This document shows, piece by piece, positions 7,583 to 15,300 of a stretch of 37,177 nt of DNA. The notes under the pieces are model-generated. The model made no database searches and had not been told where the DNA came from. It saw only the letters and a program-made list of their open reading frames with translations. The stretch covers positions 1 through 37,177 of the forward strand of contig CACWIW010000078.1 in NCBI GenBank assembly GCA_902761035.1, in the 5' to 3' direction. Position 1 is the first letter of the stretch; every line of letters begins with the position of its first letter. The stretch is from an uncultured bacterium. Its GTDB lineage: Bacteria > Verrucomicrobiota > Kiritimatiellia > RFP12 > UBA1067. The position numbers and the translations under genes were made by a program.

Positions 7583-7675
7583 CTTCGCCATGCACTCCTT
7601 AATTGTGTTTTTGCAGTTATGCGGTGTTTTTCAGGTCGGGTGGTCTGAACCGCAGATGCCACAAAAGAGGGTTTT

Positions 7676-9343
7676 ATGGTTTATGAATTCATCATGAATA
7701 ACAAAATCAAAAAAATAGCAAAATGTGCCATTTTGTTTGGAATGGCCACCCTGGGGCAAATAATTACTGCAGAAACCCGTTCTCAAAGACCGAGGAATTT
7801 TTCTAAAAATGAAACGATTTCAAGAGAAACTTCCCAAAAAACGAAGCAACAAGAAATGAAAGAGAATTTCTCATCACCTCCCAGATTTATATCAACAGAA
7901 AACGGAATGAACTCCGCGAGAATATTGTCAAGAAGCAGTGGGCTGTGCGTGAATCCTACCTCTTCTAAAGACGCTATCTTTACTAAAATAGAGAATATCT
8001 CCAAGATGCCGGAAATGAGAAAAAAAACATGTTTAAACATTTTATCACACGTCCATAAAATGAAAGAAACACACGAACGAATTAATAAGTTCGTAAAACA
8101 CCTAAAAAATAATGGCTTAAGATATGCAATGATAGGTGAGGGCGATGATCATGATCCTTCTGTTAAACAATTGCCCCGCATGTTTCGGGAATATGAGGAT
8201 GGTGTTCTAACCATTAAAATTTTTAATAAAAAGGCACATCAACCTATAGAGATAGGATTTGATAAAGACAATCGATTGGTTTCACCAAAACGGACACCTT
8301 TAAAGTTTATTTATCGCTATTATTGCGAGGACAAGGGTACTTTCTTATGCATGAAAACATCAAATGATGAGTATATCGCAGTGGAACTGGGGCAACTTAA
8401 TCAACAACACCCCATTTTTTCGGCTAAAGATTCCAAAGGGGTTATATATGAAAGCTTTGGAACCGAGGTTGAAATTAGAGAGGATGAAAATTGCCATGCT
8501 TATCACGGATCAATCCAAGAATTACAGCAAAAGCTGAAAATACAAGATAAACACCCAGAAAACAACCGTCATAGAAATTATGCAGGGACTCGTTCCCAAA
8601 GACCGGTTGATTTTTCGAAAAGTGAAACAATTTCAAGAGAAACTTCCCAAAAAACGAAGCAACAAGAAATGAAAGAGAATGAGTTCTCACCTCCCATATT
8701 GATAACAACGATAGTCGGAATGGACATCGCAGAAGACCCTAAAAGACTCCGTACTTGGATATACCGAAATGATGAAAAGATCTCCGAGATAGAAAATATC
8801 TCTGAGATGCCAGAAGTGAGGAAAAAGGCATGTTTAAATATTTTATCATCTGTCCATAAATTGAAAAAAGTACAAGAACGCGTTAGCAAGTTTGTAGAAA
8901 GCCTAAAAGTTAAAGATTTAGAATATTCAACTATCGATGAAAACGAAAATCATGATCCTTCTGTTAAACAATTGCCCAGGATGTTTCAAGAAGATAAGGA
9001 TGGTGTTCTAACCATTAAAATTTTTGATAAAAAGGCACATCAACCTATAGAGATAGGATTTGATAAAGACAATCGATTGGTTTCACCAAAACGGACACCT
9101 TTAAAGTTTATTTATCACTATTTTTGCTGGAAAAAGGATACTTTCTTATGCATGAAAACATCAAATGATGAGTATATCGCGGTGGAACTGGGGCAACTTA
9201 ATCAACAACATCCCTTTATTTCGGCTAAAGATTCCAAAGGGGTTATATATGAAAGCTTTGGAACCGCGGTTAGAATTACAGAGGGTAAAAATATCCATCT
9301 CTATCGCGGAACAATCCAGGAGTTACAGCAAAAACAGAAATAA
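7676..9343 (+). CDS. Unrecognised secreted protein built of two tandem ~271-residue copies, low GC
   Basis: The 555-residue protein belongs to no family I recognise. An N-terminal signal peptide (basic NNKIKKIAK, hydrophobic CAILFGMATLGQII, likely cleavage after ITA near residue 32) points to export. The mature part consists of two copies, starting at Thr34 and Thr305 (813 nt apart). They share TRSQRP, SKNETISRETSQKTKQQEMK, HDPSVKQLPRMF, GVLTIKIF, HQPIEIGFDKDNRLVSPKRT, FLCMKTSNDEYIAVELGQLN and IQELQQK. The C-terminal two-thirds of each copy is almost identical at DNA level, so the duplication is recent or conversion is active. Base composition is strikingly A+T-rich against GC-rich neighbours, and transposase remnants flank both sides, which suggests transfer. 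The first ATG has GAGGG 4 nt upstream; the ATG at 7694 would also fit. Confidence 0.8.
   Translation: MVYEFIMNNKIKKIAKCAILFGMATLGQIITAETRSQRPRNFSKNETISRETSQKTKQQEMKENFSSPPRFISTENGMNSARILSRSSGLCVNPTSSKDAIFTKIENISKMPEMRKKTCLNILSHVHKMKETHERINKFVKHLKNNGLRYAMIGEGDDHDPSVKQLPRMFREYEDGVLTIKIFNKKAHQPIEIGFDKDNRLVSPKRTPLKFIYRYYCEDKGTFLCMKTSNDEYIAVELGQLNQQHPIFSAKDSKGVIYESFGTEVEIREDENCHAYHGSIQELQQKLKIQDKHPENNRHRNYAGTRSQRPVDFSKSETISRETSQKTKQQEMKENEFSPPILITTIVGMDIAEDPKRLRTWIYRNDEKISEIENISEMPEVRKKACLNILSSVHKLKKVQERVSKFVESLKVKDLEYSTIDENENHDPSVKQLPRMFQEDKDGVLTIKIFDKKAHQPIEIGFDKDNRLVSPKRTPLKFIYHYFCWKKDTFLCMKTSNDEYIAVELGQLNQQHPFISAKDSKGVIYESFGTAVRITEGKNIHLYRGTIQELQQKQK
7775..9340 (+). repeat. Intragenic tandem duplication, unit 813 nt
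   Basis: Copy 1 is 7775-8587 and copy 2 is 8588 to about 9340. The strongest DNA identity runs from the codons for HDPSVKQLP to IQELQQK (about 8150-8530 and 8950-9335). The intervening parts, roughly the second quarter of each copy, have diverged. Confidence 0.9.
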
Positions 9344-9359
9344 CGCCGGCGGCGAAAGA

Positions 9360-9383
9360 TACGCGGGCGAGTTAGCCCGCGTA
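9360..9383 (+). terminator. Hairpin after the duplicated-domain gene
   Basis: Perfect 9-bp stem TACGCGGGC/GCCCGCGTA with loop GAGTTA, 17 nt after the stop codon. A T run follows only about 14 nt later (9398-9403), so the intrinsic terminator call is tentative; the hairpin could also be a dispersed repeat. Confidence 0.45.
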
Positions 9384-9386
9384 CCT

Positions 9387-9640
9387 CTACAAAGTTGTTT
9401 TTTCTAGTTGAGGCAGTTGCAAAACCTTCTTTGATGGCCGTGTAGAACGTGTAGATTTGGGTTCAATGAGGTTCCAGATGGCGCGTAGCGCGGATTGACG
9501 AGGATGCCGAACATCAGGTGGAGGAACACCTTCTCGTGCCCGTGCACCCTGATCGTGCAGCCGCCGTGCGAGTCCTTGAGCATCCCGAACACGCGCTCCA
9601 CGCCGGCGCGGATAACGTTGCGCACCGTCGAAGGTTTTGG
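9387..9640 (-). pseudogene. C-terminal remnant of a second DDE transposase
   Basis: One frame encodes NVIRAGVERVFGMLKDS ... HEKVFLHLMFGILV, the C-terminal catalytic-Glu region of an IS5/IS1182-type transposase. A neighbouring frame continues QSALRAIWNLIEPKSTRST to a stop at 9387. The frameshift and missing N-terminus make it a fossil. The IS family is uncertain. Confidence 0.6.
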
Positions 9641-9674
9641 TGCGCACCATTTGATGCTTTGGTGCGCACCAAAG
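9636..9674. repeat. Two TTTGGTGCGCACCA palindromes
   Basis: TTTGGTGCGCACCA at 9636-9649 and the perfect 18-bp palindrome CTTTGGTGCGCACCAAAG at 9657-9674. They mark the junction between the transposase remnant and AT-rich DNA. The role is unknown; an operator or an element end is possible. Confidence 0.6.
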
Positions 9675-9842
9675 GAGAATATTTTGCAGATTCTCCTAAA
9701 CTTCCTACAGCGAAAACAACTAAGAGAACTCACAATAGAGGCAATTGCAAAAACATGCGTGTATGGTGTTGCAACTACTTCCACCATTTACGGCGAAATA
9801 CGCAGAACAGCTTGCATAGCACTACTGTTCATTCAACAATAT
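9675..9842. other. AT-rich stretch without a recognisable gene
   Basis: A plus-strand frame runs through here, with a peptide such as RKQLRELTIEAIAKTCVYGV that looks weakly helix-turn-helix-like and ends at 9875. It begins inside the antisense transposase remnant and has no ribosome binding site. I do not call a gene. Confidence 0.4.
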
Positions 9843-9960
9843 GGTCTGACCAAATATATAATAAGGTCTGACTAAATTGATGATGAGGTCTGACCAAATT
9901 GATGATGAGGTCTGACCAAATTGATAATGAGGTCTGACCAAATACATTATAAGGTCTGAC
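9843..9960. repeat. 22-bp tandem array, six units
   Basis: GGTCTGAC begins at 9843, 9865, 9887, 9909, 9931 and 9953, a constant period of exactly 22 bp. The four central units follow GGTCTGACYAAATTGATG with little change; the outer two share mainly the GGTCTGAC head. There is no spacer diversity, so it is not CRISPR. About two helical turns per unit would place a DNA-binding protein on one face. It lies 90 bp beyond the 3' end of the kinase gene. Confidence 0.9.
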
Positions 9961-10051
9961 TATAAATGCAAATGTTCCATAAGCAAGAGATGAACCACTG
10001 CCGAGCAAGACTCAGAATAGAGGGGAATGGCGCGTTTCTCATCTGCATTCC

Positions 10052-11050
10052 TCATAAGCGTTTCGGGAGGGGCGCGCTCGGTGATCGCGCCCTACCGCCA
10101 TTCTCATCTACACGTTCTACATGTTCTACATGGACATTTTCATCCCCTTGCGGCGCGCTCGGTGATCGCGCCCTACCGCTCTGCGACTCTGCCTCTCTGC
10201 GCCTCTGCGTGAAATCCGTCCCCTCCAGCACTGCTGCGCAGGTGGCGGGGCGGTCTTCGGGCTTTTTCGCGAGGCCCGCCATCACCCCCGCCGCCAAGAT
10301 GACGGCGTTCCCTGTCAGCGGCGCGGGGGCGTCGTGGTCGATCTGGTACTCGATCTGCCCGCGCGAGAACGGCGGCGCGCCCGTCAGGCACTCGTACGCC
10401 ATCGCCGCGAAGGAGTAGACGTCCTGCGCCGCCTTCGGGACGGCACCGTGCAGCTGTTCCGGCGACATGTACATCAGCGTACCGCTCGAGAGCTTGCCCG
10501 TCACGCGCGTCATCGTCTCCTGGATCTCGCGCGCGATGCCGAAGTCGAGTACGAACGGGCGCCCGTCGCGCCGGATCATCACGTTGCCCGGCTTCACGTC
10601 GCGGTGTACCACGCCCTCGCCGTGCGCGTAGTCGAGCGCGGCGGCGATAGGACGCAATACTCTTAGAGCTTCTTCTTCTGTGAGCTTGCCCTTTTCGGCC
10701 AAGTAATCGTCAAGGGTTTGGCCGTCGATGTAGTCCATCACGAGGAACGGGTTGCCGCCCTCCGCAGCCTCCTCAAAGGCGCGGAACTGGACGATGTTCG
10801 GATGGACGAGCTTGAGGGCGATCAGCGCCTCCCGCTTCACCTGCTCGTAGGCTCGGCGGTTGCTCACGAGGATCGCGGGCAGCATCTTGACCGCGAAGGG
10901 CTTGTTGTCGAGCTTCACGTCCTCGACGAGCCACACTCTGCCCATGCCGCCGCTACCCAACTGCCGCACCACGCGGTAGCGGTTCGCCAGCATCGTCCCC
11001 GTGCTGTTGCCCGCGATTGTCGCCGCGTCGTTGATGGTCGGTTGAAACAT
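10052..11050 (-). CDS. PknB-type Ser/Thr protein kinase, truncated after the kinase domain
   Basis: The 332-residue Hanks-type kinase has all catalytic elements: Gly-rich loop LGSGGMGRV (31-39), ATP Lys55 in FAVKML, HRDVKPGNV (149-157) with catalytic Asp151, DFG Asp169, SPEQL (196-200) and Asp210 in DVYSFAAMAYE. An N-terminal tag MFQPTINDAATIAG precedes it. After the kinase domain (about 25-285) the tail is made of dispersed-repeat translation (GRARSPSAP twice) and stops. No transmembrane segment or sensor domain follows. The paralogous gene at 11302-12327 has the same tag and juxtamembrane region, then a membrane helix and FISUMP domain, so this gene has probably lost its C-terminal half. 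Start ATG 11050 has no Shine-Dalgarno; a TAAACT hexamer lies 6 nt upstream. Confidence 0.92.
   Translation of the reverse strand: MFQPTINDAATIAGNSTGTMLANRYRVVRQLGSGGMGRVWLVEDVKLDNKPFAVKMLPAILVSNRRAYEQVKREALIALKLVHPNIVQFRAFEEAAEGGNPFLVMDYIDGQTLDDYLAEKGKLTEEEALRVLRPIAAALDYAHGEGVVHRDVKPGNVMIRRDGRPFVLDFGIAREIQETMTRVTGKLSSGTLMYMSPEQLHGAVPKAAQDVYSFAAMAYECLTGAPPFSRGQIEYQIDHDAPAPLTGNAVILAAGVMAGLAKKPEDRPATCAAVLEGTDFTQRRREAESQSGRARSPSAPQGDENVHVEHVERVDENGGRARSPSAPLPKRL
10071..10096. repeat. Dispersed GC-rich repeat, type A, inside kinase tail
   Basis: On the minus strand this reads GGTAGGGCGCGATCACCGAG plus CGCGCC and is translated as GRARSPSAP in the last codons of the kinase. Confidence 0.85.
10152..10177. 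repeat. Dispersed GC-rich repeat, type A, inside kinase tail
   Basis: Second in-frame copy, again read as GRARSPSAP. The same insertion is present at the homologous place in the gene at 11302-12327, so it predates the duplication of that tail. Confidence 0.85.
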
Positions 11051-11246
11051 GCCAATAGTTTATCATATTCCCCGACGGACGCGCAACCGATTCATGAAAT
11101 GAAGAGATTTTTGGCCGTGTAGGAGTGTAGAAATAACATGCCTTTCTTGCTTTCGCCAGTAGGAGTTCATGATATTGGCGACTTGGAGAATACCTTCAAA
11201 AGCCTCAATAAGGTGTTGCCCAAAAAATAACCTTTACACAACACGT

Positions 11247-11268
11247 GAAGCGGCAAGATTGCCGCTTC
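11247..11268. repeat. Perfect hairpin downstream of the membrane FISUMP gene
   Basis: A 10-bp stem GAAGCGGCAA/TTGCCGCTTC with a 2-nt centre, 33 nt beyond the stop codon of the gene at 11302. No T tract follows on the minus strand, so its use as a terminator is unproven. The rest of 11051-11301 holds no supported gene. Confidence 0.45.
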
Positions 11269-11301
11269 CCCGAAATGGTGCGGAACGGAAGAATTAAAGA
11301 A

Positions 11302-12327
11302 TTAAAGAATTGGATGCGCTCGCTTCGTTCGCTTTTTGGTGAACCCTTGGACGGGGCGTACAGACAGCCCACAGTAGCGGTTGCCGTAGTACGTGCCGTG
11401 GAAGCCCGAATTGAAGTAAAGGTACCACGAGTCATAGTTACCCGAGTGCGGGACGGACGACCAGTAGCCGCCGTCTGAACCGGTACTGTCGAGCGAAGTC
11501 CCAAAGCCGTAGCCGGCGCAGGGAAGAAATATCCAGGATGACGCATAAGCACCCCTTCCGCGAACAACATACCCGTTGACACCATTCATTGTTGTCCAAG
11601 TCCAATCGCACTTCTCGTTGAGGTCCTTCAGTTCACGATCCCTCGGCATACGCCACCCATCGCCCCAGTGCACGTGCGCTGCGTCGTGTTCCGGCACAAG
11701 AACATTGTCTGATATGATCCATCCCTCTCTTTGAAGATTGGCAATGCTCTTTTTATAGGTCAGTGCATTTTCACCTTCAAACGAGAAATACAACTTTGAC
11801 CCATTACTCGCCACCCACGCATTACCTTGACGTTTGTAGCCCACAGTATCACCCCACCAGAAGTAGTACCCGGACTCCCATGGTTCTTCCGCGCCGATGT
11901 TCTTGCAGGCCCAATACGGTCCACCCTCCCAAAGCTGAACCTTGCGCCGCACGCCCCTCTCGCTCTGCGTGGGCTTAATACTCGCGATCTTCTCATCCTT
12001 ACCCTTGGACGATACCCACCACAAACCGCCAATCACGGCAAGGCCCAGTAGCGCAATCAGTCCGATTAACACTTTCTTACGAGAAACCTTGCAGTCACCA
12101 TCATCACGCTCTTTACCTTCTACACGTTCTACATGGTCTACACGGACAACATCATCCCCTAGCGGCGCGCTCGGTGATCGCGCCCTACCGCTCTGCGACT
12201 CTGCCTCTCCGCGACTCTGCGTGAAATCAGTTCCCTCCAACATCTCCTCGCAGTTTACATGACGGCCTTCGGGCTTCTCCGTATCGCCCGCGATCGTCGC
12301 CGCGTCGTTGATAGTCTGTTCAAGCAT
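11302..12327 (-). CDS. Membrane-anchored FISUMP-domain protein with the kinase domain deleted
   Basis: The 341-residue protein opens MLEQTINDAATIAG, the same tag as the kinase gene at 10052-11050. It then jumps to the kinase's post-catalytic region (KPEGRHVNCEEMLEGTDFTQ here, KPEDRPATCAAVLEGTDFTQ there), so roughly 255 residues of kinase domain are missing. A type A repeat (GRARSPSAP) follows, then a membrane helix (about 85-106, KKVLIGLIALLGLAVIGGLW) and an external FISUMP domain (about 130-327) with VQLWEGGPYW, WRMPRDRELKDL, GYVVRGRG and SVRPVQGF. Predicted topology is N-terminus inside, FISUMP outside. A signalling output seems lost; whether it binds the kinase or a ligand is unknown. The upstream 20 nt match those of the kinase gene, including a TGAACT/TAAACT hexamer. 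Confidence 0.85.
   Translation of the reverse strand: MLEQTINDAATIAGDTEKPEGRHVNCEEMLEGTDFTQSRGEAESQSGRARSPSAPLGDDVVRVDHVERVEGKERDDGDCKVSRKKVLIGLIALLGLAVIGGLWWVSSKGKDEKIASIKPTQSERGVRRKVQLWEGGPYWACKNIGAEEPWESGYYFWWGDTVGYKRQGNAWVASNGSKLYFSFEGENALTYKKSIANLQREGWIISDNVLVPEHDAAHVHWGDGWRMPRDRELKDLNEKCDWTWTTMNGVNGYVVRGRGAYASSWIFLPCAGYGFGTSLDSTGSDGGYWSSVPHSGNYDSWYLYFNSGFHGTYYGNRYCGLSVRPVQGFTKKRTKRAHPIL
12164..12189. repeat. Dispersed GC-rich repeat, type A, inside the membrane FISUMP gene
   Basis: Same 26-bp sequence as at 10071 and 10152, translated in the same frame as GRARSPSAP between the residual kinase tail and the membrane helix. Confidence 0.85.
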
Positions 12328-12363
12328 GCCCGTAGTTCACCATATTCTCTGCCGCTTGTGGGA

Positions 12364-15300
12364 TTATGCGGTGAGTTTGAGCCACACGCGGAGGAGTTCG
12401 CTTGCGCTCCAGGCCTGCGCGCGGCAGCCCTTCTGCGCGTGCGGCGCGTCGCCGTCCGCGATCTCGGAGATGTGGCAGATGCAGCCGGAGTTGATGTTCT
12501 CCACGGACGACGCGAGCAGCGAGAGCGCCGTCTCGGCACTCGCCTGTCCGCTCGCCGCAAGCGCCTCCGCGTAGAGCGGGAACGGCCACGCCCACACCGT
12601 ACCGTTGTGGTAGGCCGGCTTGCGCACCGTGTCCTCGTCGCCCGCGTACACGCCCTTGTAGAGCGGATGGCCAGCCGCGAGCGAACGGACACCGCCCGGG
12701 ACGAGCAGACGCTCCGTTGCCGCAAGCACGCCCGCGCGCAGTGCCGTCGCGTCGGCGGGCAGCGCGTCGAGCGCGAGCGCGAAGAGCTGGTTTGGACGGA
12801 TCGCCGGATCGGGACGCGCATCCGCCGCCGCCTCGCCGTTCGGCGCGTCGAGGCAGTCGCAGAGGTAGGAATCGGGCGTGGCGAAGAGGCGTACGAGGGA
12901 CTGCGATGCCTTCTCCGCGAGGTCGCCCCACTTCCCGCCGAGGAACCGCAGCGCGGCGATCCACATCGCCTGGATGTCCACGGGATAGCCGTGGCGCGGC
13001 GTGCAGGCGGGGTAGTTCGTGTCCATCCACGTGAAGTGCGACGGCGCCCACACGAGCCCGCTCGCCGCGTCCACGCGGATGCCGTTCGGCGTGCCCTTCA
13101 CGTAGTTCGCGGCGATGGACTCCATTACGTCCGCGAGCGTGCGCCCGCCGCAATCGGTGCGGAGCACTTTCTTCCCGACCTTCGAAGCGAGGTCGCGCAC
13201 CGCGAGGATGAACCAGAGCTGCGCGTCCACCGTGTCGCGGTTGCCGGCCGTCTCGCCGTAGATGATGTTCGGAAGCGTGCCGTTCTCCTCGAAGCGCGCG
13301 AACGCGACGAGGATCTTGAGCGCGTCGTCGGTCTTGCCCGCGGCGATCGCGCCGCGCAGGAAGATGAGCGTGTCGCGTCCCCAGTCAAGGAACCACGGAT
13401 AGCCCGCGATGACGGTCTTCACGTCGTCGCGCCGCACCACAAAGAGGTCGAGCGCGCGCGTGAGGGCGTCGGGGATGGAGAGCGTGGCGGAGGTCGGCGT
13501 AATCGGCGGTCGCGGGACGACCGCCCTACCGGAGTCGTTGAGATATTCGGCGGAGAGGCATGCCGTGCCGCCGGACGCGAAGTCGCAGGCGAACCAGCCG
13601 GGCGAGAAGAGGTCGCCGCACGGCTCCTGTCCGCGCTCTGCCTCCTCGGGATGCCCCACGCAGTACGTCCACGCCGGTTCCTCGTGGAACGCGCCGCCTT
13701 CCACCCTGAACACGAGACGGTCCTCGCCGTATGGCTGGAACGTGAAGCCGTCCGTCGCCGCGCGCACGGCTCCGGGCTTGCCGAACGCCTGCTCCACCGC
13801 ACCTTGCGCCTTCGTGGTCGCGTGGAAGCTGCGCCATTCGAGGTCGGGACGGAACACGATCCGCACGGGATCACGCACGTCGCGCGCGCCGCCGGAAACG
13901 CGCGTCACGTCGAGACGCGCGCCGTTCGCACCCGGCACGAGCGAGAGACGGAAGTCGAACACGGCGAGACGCCCCATGCCGCAGGGCATGCGGAAGCGCC
14001 ACGTCGCGAAGCGTCCGGCCGGATCGGTCGTGAAGGATTCGAGGCAGTCCTTGTTGAACTCGCGGCTGTAGCCGTCGTGCTGAAGCCACGCCCGCGTGCG
14101 CGTCCAGAGGACGAGCCTATCTCCCGGCACCACGACCTTCGGGTTCGCGGAGAACGTCGAGTCGTACTGGCTGAGGATCTCGCCCCACGCGACGGGCAGT
14201 TGCGCGTCCGCGCCCGCGCCGTTGGAGAGGACCGTCTTGAGCGTGGGGTCGGCGCGCACCTCGGCGCCCGTGACCGTACACTTCACGCGCGCGGCGGAGG
14301 CGGACGGCGGCACGAGCACGCGCGAACGCGCGCGACGCACGCCGTCCGGCTCGAACACGGCCATTTCGAGGTCGTAGGCGTCGCAGCGCGTACCATCGCC
14401 GGCGTAGGCGGGAAGCGCGAGCGTGGCGGCGTTGTCCTCGGAACAGGCCGCGGCGCGCGTCACGTCGTTGGCACCCACCACGCGCACGCGGAAGGCATAC
14501 GGCGCGAGGATGCGGAGCTCGCAGCCCGCCGGCACCACCACGTCGCGGTGGGCGTCCTCGGGCCAGCGCCAGGTGGTGAGGGGGGATGAGGCAAGCGGCG
14601 GTCGCGGGGCGACCGCCCTACCGGGTTGCTGATCTCCCGCGGAGAGTGCGAGCACTTCGCCCGGTTCCAGCCACACGCCGGCGGGCGGGTCGATGTGCAT
14701 GGGCTTGCCGGAAACGAGTTCCGTCACGCGCGTCGCGTCGAAGACGGACGTATCCCACTGCACGGTGGCGGGGTGGTTGCAGTCGAGGTTCGCGAGCACG
14801 AGCACGGGCGCGCCGTCGTCGCACAGGCGCGCGACGGCGAGCGTGTTGCCGTCGCCGCGCGTGATGAGGCGCTCGCGCACGCCGGGTCCGAACGCCGGAT
14901 GCGCGGCGAGGATGCCGTTGAGGCGGGCGATGAGGTCCACCATGTTGTCGGACGCGTCCCAGTTGAGATCGCCGCCGTCATGCACGTCGATCTTCTCGGT
15001 GGCGTACCACTCCACGCCGTTCGCGATGCCCCACGCGCCCTGGTGGCTCAGGAGCGCGGCGAGCTGCACGCGCAGGCGGGCGTAGACCTTCCCGCCCTTC
15101 GCGAGGCGGTCGTTGTCGTGCGTCTCGGCGAAGTGGACGAGCGAGCCGTACTTCTCCGCGCGCGCAATCGCGCCGGGCAGGTACCACTCGAACGCGCCGC
15201 GGTCGTAGGTCTGGAAAATCTCGGAGTAGGCCCAGTCGAGGTCGGAGCGCGCGAGCAGGGCGTCCGTGACCTCGAGTTTCCCGCCGAGGCCCTCGAGCAT

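Noticed and set aside
9495..9875. 126-codon plus-strand frame next to the 22-bp array
   Set aside because: The first half is antisense to the transposase remnant, there is no Shine-Dalgarno or -10 at a suitable distance, and no family is recognised.
9843..9960. CRISPR array
   Set aside because: The period is only 22 bp and the units are contiguous with no unique spacers; no cas genes are present.
11138..11230. 30-codon plus-strand ORF encoding MPFLLSPVGVHDIGDLENTF and more
   Set aside because: It is short, lacks a clear ribosome binding site and has no recognisable family; it could be a fossil. Not enough support for a gene.
5560..12327. A complete diversity-generating retroelement
   Set aside because: No reverse transcriptase, accessory protein or A-rich template repeat is found in the window; only the variable-region-like pattern is reported.
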